DNA from: Puccinia triticina
Lineage: Eukaryota; Basidiomycota; Pucciniomycetes; Pucciniales; Pucciniaceae
Length of the DNA: 64,000 bases
NCBI RefSeq assembly: GCF_026914185.1
Contig: NC_070562.1
Location: forward strand, 5,084,001 to 5,148,000
Direction of reading: 5' to 3'
Every line of letters begins with the position of its first letter. Position 1 is the first letter of the stretch. The position numbers were made by a program, and so were the translations under genes. This document shows, piece by piece, positions 59,936 to 64,000 of the stretch. The notes below the pieces were generated by a model. It saw nothing but the letters and a program-made list of their open reading frames with translations. It did no database searches and was not told the origin of the DNA.

Positions 59936-62445
59936 CTTGCAGGAATTGAGCAGGGAATCAAGCAAGGATTCAAGAAGGGAATCCAGGGAATCAAGCAAGG
60001 AATTGAGAAAGGGATCAAGCAGGGAATCAAAAAGGGAATTGAGCAAGGAATCAAGAAGAGAATTGACCAGGGAATCCAGCAGGGGATTGAGCAAGGAATC
60101 AAGAAGGGAATCCAGCAGGGAATCAAGCAAGGAATCAAGAAGGGAATCCAGCAGGGAATTGAGCAAGGAATTGAGAAGGGAATTGAGCAAGGAATCAAGA
60201 AGGGAATTGAGCAGGGAATCCAGCAAGGAATTGAGAAGGGAATCCAGCAGAGAATCAAGCATGGAATTGAGAAGGGAATTAAGCAAGGAATCAAGCAAGG
60301 AAACAAGAAGGGAAATCAAGCAAGGGGTCAAGAAGGGAATCCAGCAGGGAATCAAGCAGGGATTCAAGCAACGAATTGAGAAGGGAATCCAGCAGAAAAT
60401 CAAGTAAGGAATCGGGAAGGGAATTGAGCAAGGAATCAAGGAGGGAATCCAACAGGTAATCAAGAAGGGAATTGAGCAAGTAATCAAGAAGGCAATCAAG
60501 CAACAAATTGAGAAGGGAATTGAGCAAGGAATTGAGAAGAGAATCAAGCAACAAATTAAGAAGGGATTGAGCAGGTAATTGAGCAAGGAATCAAGAATGG
60601 AATCAAGCAGGGAATCAAGCAAGGAATCAAGAAGGGAATTTGAGCAAGGGGTCAAGAAGGGAATCAAGCAAGGAATCCGGAAGGGAATCAAGCAAGGAAT
60701 CAAGATGGGAATCCAGCAGGGAATCAAGCAAGGAATCAAGAAGGGAATCAAGCAGTGAATTGAGCAAGGAATTGAGAAGGGAATCAAGCAAGGAATCAAG
60801 AAGGGAATTGGGCAAGGAATTGAGACAGGAATTGAGCAGGGAATCAAGCAAGGAATCAAGAAGGGAATCATGCAGGGAATTGAGAAGGGAATCAAGCAGG
60901 GAATCAAGCAAGGAATCAAGAAGGGAATCGAACAAGGAATTGAGCAGGGAATCAAGCAAGCAATCAAGAAGGGAATTGAGCAGGGTGTCTGTTGAAATTA
61001 TAGTGTTACCGGTCTCTCCCTCTTCCGCTTTCCCTTCCCTGTCACACTTGTCCTCTCCCTGTCACTCCCTCACTCCCTCCAGATCACATATGCATAGTTC
61101 CCCTTCTGTCCCACATTCTGGCCCCTCCACTTGTAATAGCTCATATATCCATGGCTTAGACAGAAATAACACTCATCTGCTTCTGTGCACATTTCCCTGA
61201 GGTCTCTACAGGATACAACCTCTTGTAGCGTGTGTGCTTTTCCGCCACGCAAGCTAGCAGCTTTTGGCCCTCCTAGAGGGCTCCCTTGGCCCCTTTTTGT
61301 TGTCTCACTCAGAGCCTATCTGAGCTTGTTGTTCCTCAGGCCCTTCCTCCCTTCGTCTCAGCCTCGACCTCCAGTCATAGCTTCAACAGTGTCAAGCAGG
61401 GAATTGAGCAAGGAATCAAGAAGGGAATCCAGCAGGGAATCGAGCAAGGAATCAAGAAGGGAATCAAGCAGGGAATCAAGCAAGGGATCAATAAGGGAAT
61501 TGAGCAAGGAATTGAGAAGGGAATCAAGCAGGTAATTGAGCAAGGAATCAAGAAGGGAATTGAGCAGGGAATCAAGCAAGGAATCAAGAAGGGAATTGAG
61601 CAAGGAATTAAGAAGGGAATCAAGCAGGGAATTGAGCAAGGAATTGAGAAGGGAATCAAGCAGGGAATTGAGCAAGGAATTGATAAGGGAATCAAGCAGG
61701 GAATCAAGCAAGGAATCAAGAAGGGAATTGAGCAAGGAATCAAGCAGGGAATCAAGCAAGGAATTGAGCAGGGAGTCAAGCAGGGAATTGAGAAGGGAAT
61801 CAAGCAAGGAATCAAGAAGGGAATCCAGCAGGGAATCAAGAAGGGAATTGAGCAAGTAATCAAGAAGGCAATCAAGCAGGGAATCAAGCAAGGAATTGAG
61901 AAGGGAATTGAGCAAGGAATCAAGAAGGGAATCAAGCAGGGAATCAAGCAAGGAATGAAGAAGGGAATCAAGCAGGGAATCAAGCAAGGAATCAAGAATG
62001 GAATCAAGCAGGGAATCAAGCAAGGAAGCAAGAAAGGAAATTGAGCAAGGGGTCAAGAAGGGAATCAAGCAGGGGATTGAGCAAGGAATTGAGAAGGGAA
62101 TCAAGTAGGGAATCAAGCAAGGAATCAGCAGGGAATTGAGCAAGCAATCAAGAAGGGAAACAAGCAGGGAGTCAAGAAGGGAATCCAGCAGGGGATCAAT
62201 CAAGGAATCAAGAAGGGAATCAAGCAGTGAATCAAGCAAGGAATCAAGAAGGGAATTGAGCAAGGAATTGAGAAGGGAATTGATCAGGGAATCAAGCAAG
62301 GAACCAAGAAGGGAATTGAGCAGGGAATCAAGAAGGGAATCAAGCAGGGAATTGAGCAAGGAATCAAGAAGGGAATCAAGTAGGGAATCAAGCAAGGGAT
62401 CAAGTAGGGAATCAAGAAGGGAATTGAGAAGGGAATCAAGCAAGC
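59936..62445. repeat. 12-bp minisatellite array (about 2.1 kb without insertion)
   Basis: Tandem copies of GGAATCAAGCAA and variants (GGAATTGAGCAG, GGAATCAAGAAG, GGAATCCAGCAG), about 175 in all, in two blocks: 59936-60984 and 61394-62445. Because 12 is a multiple of three and stops are rare, all six frames are open over long stretches. The plus frame reads GIKQ/GIEQ/GIKK tetrapeptides, and the minus frame reads DSLL/NSLL. Confidence 0.95.
60990..61388. mobile_element. Solo LTR inside the 12-bp array
   Basis: The sequence starts TGTTGAA and ends TTCAACA, with GTGTC on both sides (60985-60989 and 61389-61393). The 399-bp length, TG...CA ends and 5-bp duplication identify a solo LTR. Removing it rejoins the array. 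Confidence 0.85.
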
Positions 62446-62548
62446 AACTGATGTACTCTTAGCAGAACTTGAGGGCAAGACAGCTGACGAGATGGGTCAA
62501 GTGATTGCCCAGATGAGGGCCTCCAAGCGGAGGCATGTCAACTCCTGA

Positions 62549-63694
62549 TGGCCTATTCAAATACCTTGTCCAACTGTTCAACACCAGATCACCAGTAACT
62601 TCGCTCATCATCAGTTAATCACATCTATTCTATCTTGGACCCAACTTTCAGGCCTTGACCTCCTCATATTTTTGATTCATATCTCAGACTCCATTAATCA
62701 GCTTCTCTCTGACCTATTGTACCTCAAACCCAAACCTCCTTGTCAGTCATCAATTGGAATGAACCCTCTGCCGTTTGAGTTATCTGGAAATCATTGGCAC
62801 TGTCCTTCAGACTTAATCAGCCCATCTTCCTTGACCTCCCTTTGGAATCAGTCTTTTTCCTGCTCAAGATTCCAAGTCACCAGATCTCTTCCCACACACA
62901 ATTGGGCCCTCTCTCATGCTCTGGCAGATGAAGCCATGTCATGCCCTGTGATCTTTGCAAAAGACCCAATCAAATTGCCGCCTGCAAAAACAACCCGCTC
63001 ACCAGATGATGATGTCATCATCTTCCCTCTTTAACAACCATGCTGCTTGGCAAAACTTCCCCTAGCGATCCAATGGTAAAGCGCCAACGGACTTCAACCT
63101 TGCCACGACTAAGCCTAACAAGCTTCCTATCATCTCCACTCAACAAGATCTTACCCAAGAGTAAGTTCAATTTGCCATTGTTCTTTGAGCCTGTCTGTGT
63201 ACCTATGATTTTGATTTCATGGCTGTGTACAGGACTGAAAAATTTTTCAACAGCTTTAAGTCCACGCTCCGCAGATCTCCCAAAGCACCGTGGTTGGAAC
63301 TCAGCTTTGACTTATCTCGGGTTGCAGGTGTGCACCCGTGAAGCTTACCTTGCAAGAATTCACACCTTGGAACCTGCTGTAAGATAGTTGTCTCTACCAC
63401 TAGGTCAGGATTTGTTACCTCCATGTCTTTCATTGAGCTTCAACTTTTGCTCCTCTCCCTCTCATCAAGGGTCTCTTCTGAAAGGTTCCATCTTCATGAG
63501 TCAACACTTTCATATGATAATACCAGGGAGAAGTTGAACAGCAAAAACATGTGCAAAAATACCCATTGTTTTACCCGTTTGTTGCAGGGTTGCTGCCTGA
63601 GAAATCATATTTAAGTAGGCAGCCCAATGCACTTAAATCAATACCAGATATCCTGAGTGGGATATCCAGGATACCGTGTATCCCAAAGCACACC
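62549..63694. other. Intergenic, no gene recognised
   Basis: Frames at 62672-63034 and 63040-63387 are of moderate length but lack motifs or clear splice support. They might be exons of an unknown gene; I cannot support it. Confidence 0.35.
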
Positions 63695-63812
63695 CCTATT
63701 ACGGAGTGTGATTTGGCAAATTCCTATTACGGAGTGTGATTTGGCAAACTCATATTAGGGAGTGTGATTTGGCAAACTCCTATTATGGAGTGTGATTTGG
63801 CAAACTCCTATT
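63695..63812. repeat. 28-bp tandem repeat
   Basis: Four copies (starts 63695, 63723, 63751, 63779) and a partial fifth of a unit containing TATTACGGAGTGTGATTTGG. Confidence 0.9.
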
Positions 63813-63824
63813 ATCAACACTGGG

Positions 63825-64000
63825 TCGCTACGCTACGCTACGCGTTAGCGTAGTGGCAAAAAGCGCCCATCTATTTTGCATAGCATTAGCGCGCTGTTAG
63901 CGCCGCTACGCTGCGCTAATTTTCAGCGGCGCTAACAGCGCGCCAATTCTTTGTTAGCGTTAGCGCGCCGCTACAGTCGCTACGCTACGCTGCGCTGCGC
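63825..64000. repeat. GCTACGC/GCGTAGC and TTAGCGC palindromic repeats at the window edge
   Basis: Dense, overlapping copies of GCTACGC, GCGCTAA and TTAGCGC and their complements, able to form many alternative hairpins. It continues beyond the window. Confidence 0.8.

Larger units (their letters stand above)
59894..62548 (+). pseudogene. Possible remnant of a gene encoding GI(K/E)(Q/K) repeats
   Basis: A frame with non-repeat sequence at both ends supports plus-strand coding. Before the array, a CAG acceptor-like site is followed by an Arg-rich stretch leading into AGIEQGIKQ. After it, GIKQATDVLLAELEGKT...ADEMGQVIAQMRASKRRHVNS ends at TGA (62546-62548). Indels within the array and the solo LTR break the frame. 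Charged GI-rich tetrapeptide tails of this style are known in PD-(D/E)XK nuclease-like transposase-associated proteins, but no such domain is visible upstream. The gene identity is unknown. Confidence 0.35.

Noticed and set aside
59882..60967. Minus-strand 361-codon frame of DSLL/NSLL repeats, and its twin at 61358-62443
   Set aside because: Both are antisense readings of the 12-bp array; only the plus frame continues into non-repeat coding-like sequence.

Overview
The window looks like nuclear DNA of a basidiomycete, most plausibly a rust fungus (Pucciniales) or a similarly transposon-swollen genome. The reasons are short 80-100 bp GT-AG introns, Ty3/Gypsy and Ty1/Copia retrotransposons, a Helitron relic, a transposase-like family known from many basidiomycete genomes, and a few ordinary housekeeping genes. 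The species assignment is inference. All family calls come from reading translated sequence, without database searches.

Layout. 0-4.2 kb: 3' half of a Ty3/Gypsy element with one in-frame stop. 4.4-12.3 kb: a segmental duplication carrying two spliced C2H2 zinc-finger paralogues. 12.8-13.7 kb: a Helitron helicase relic with its 3' hairpin and CTAG end. 14.7-15.9 kb: a decayed spliced gene. 16.1-17.1 kb: a foldback element made of palindromes. 18.9-20.0 kb: a transposase-like relic. 20.0-23.9 kb: a truncated Copia element split by a CACTA-like element. 24.4-26.2 kb: a decayed gene of an unrecognised family. 27.1-28.9 kb: a second foldback element, split by a solo LTR. 29.4-34.4 kb: a complete Copia element with identical 100-bp LTRs and a 5-bp target duplication, but dead coding capacity. 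36.1-41.6 kb: a nine-exon transposase-like gene ending in an OTU protease domain. 42.2-44.3 kb: a second copy of the unrecognised family. 44.3-46.0 kb: a polypyrimidine tract and GC-rich repeats. 47.4-56.1 kb: the gene-rich part, with a PMS1/PMS2-type mismatch-repair gene, a divergent F-box gene and a Ulp1-type SUMO protease gene. 56.7-57.2 kb: rearranged mitochondrial-type HSP70 fragments. 59.9-62.5 kb: a roughly 2.1-kb array of a 12-bp repeat, split by a solo LTR. The right edge holds a 28-bp tandem repeat and GCTACGC palindromes.

Only the mismatch-repair, F-box and probably the Ulp1 and zinc-finger genes look like working host genes. Most of the rest is nested mobile DNA. Insertion order can be read directly in three places: the CACTA-like element in Copia A, a solo LTR in the second foldback array, and a solo LTR in the 12-bp array. 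The most unusual items are the two foldback elements, whose long arms are themselves tandem arrays of small palindromes, and the transposase-like/OTU fusion gene.
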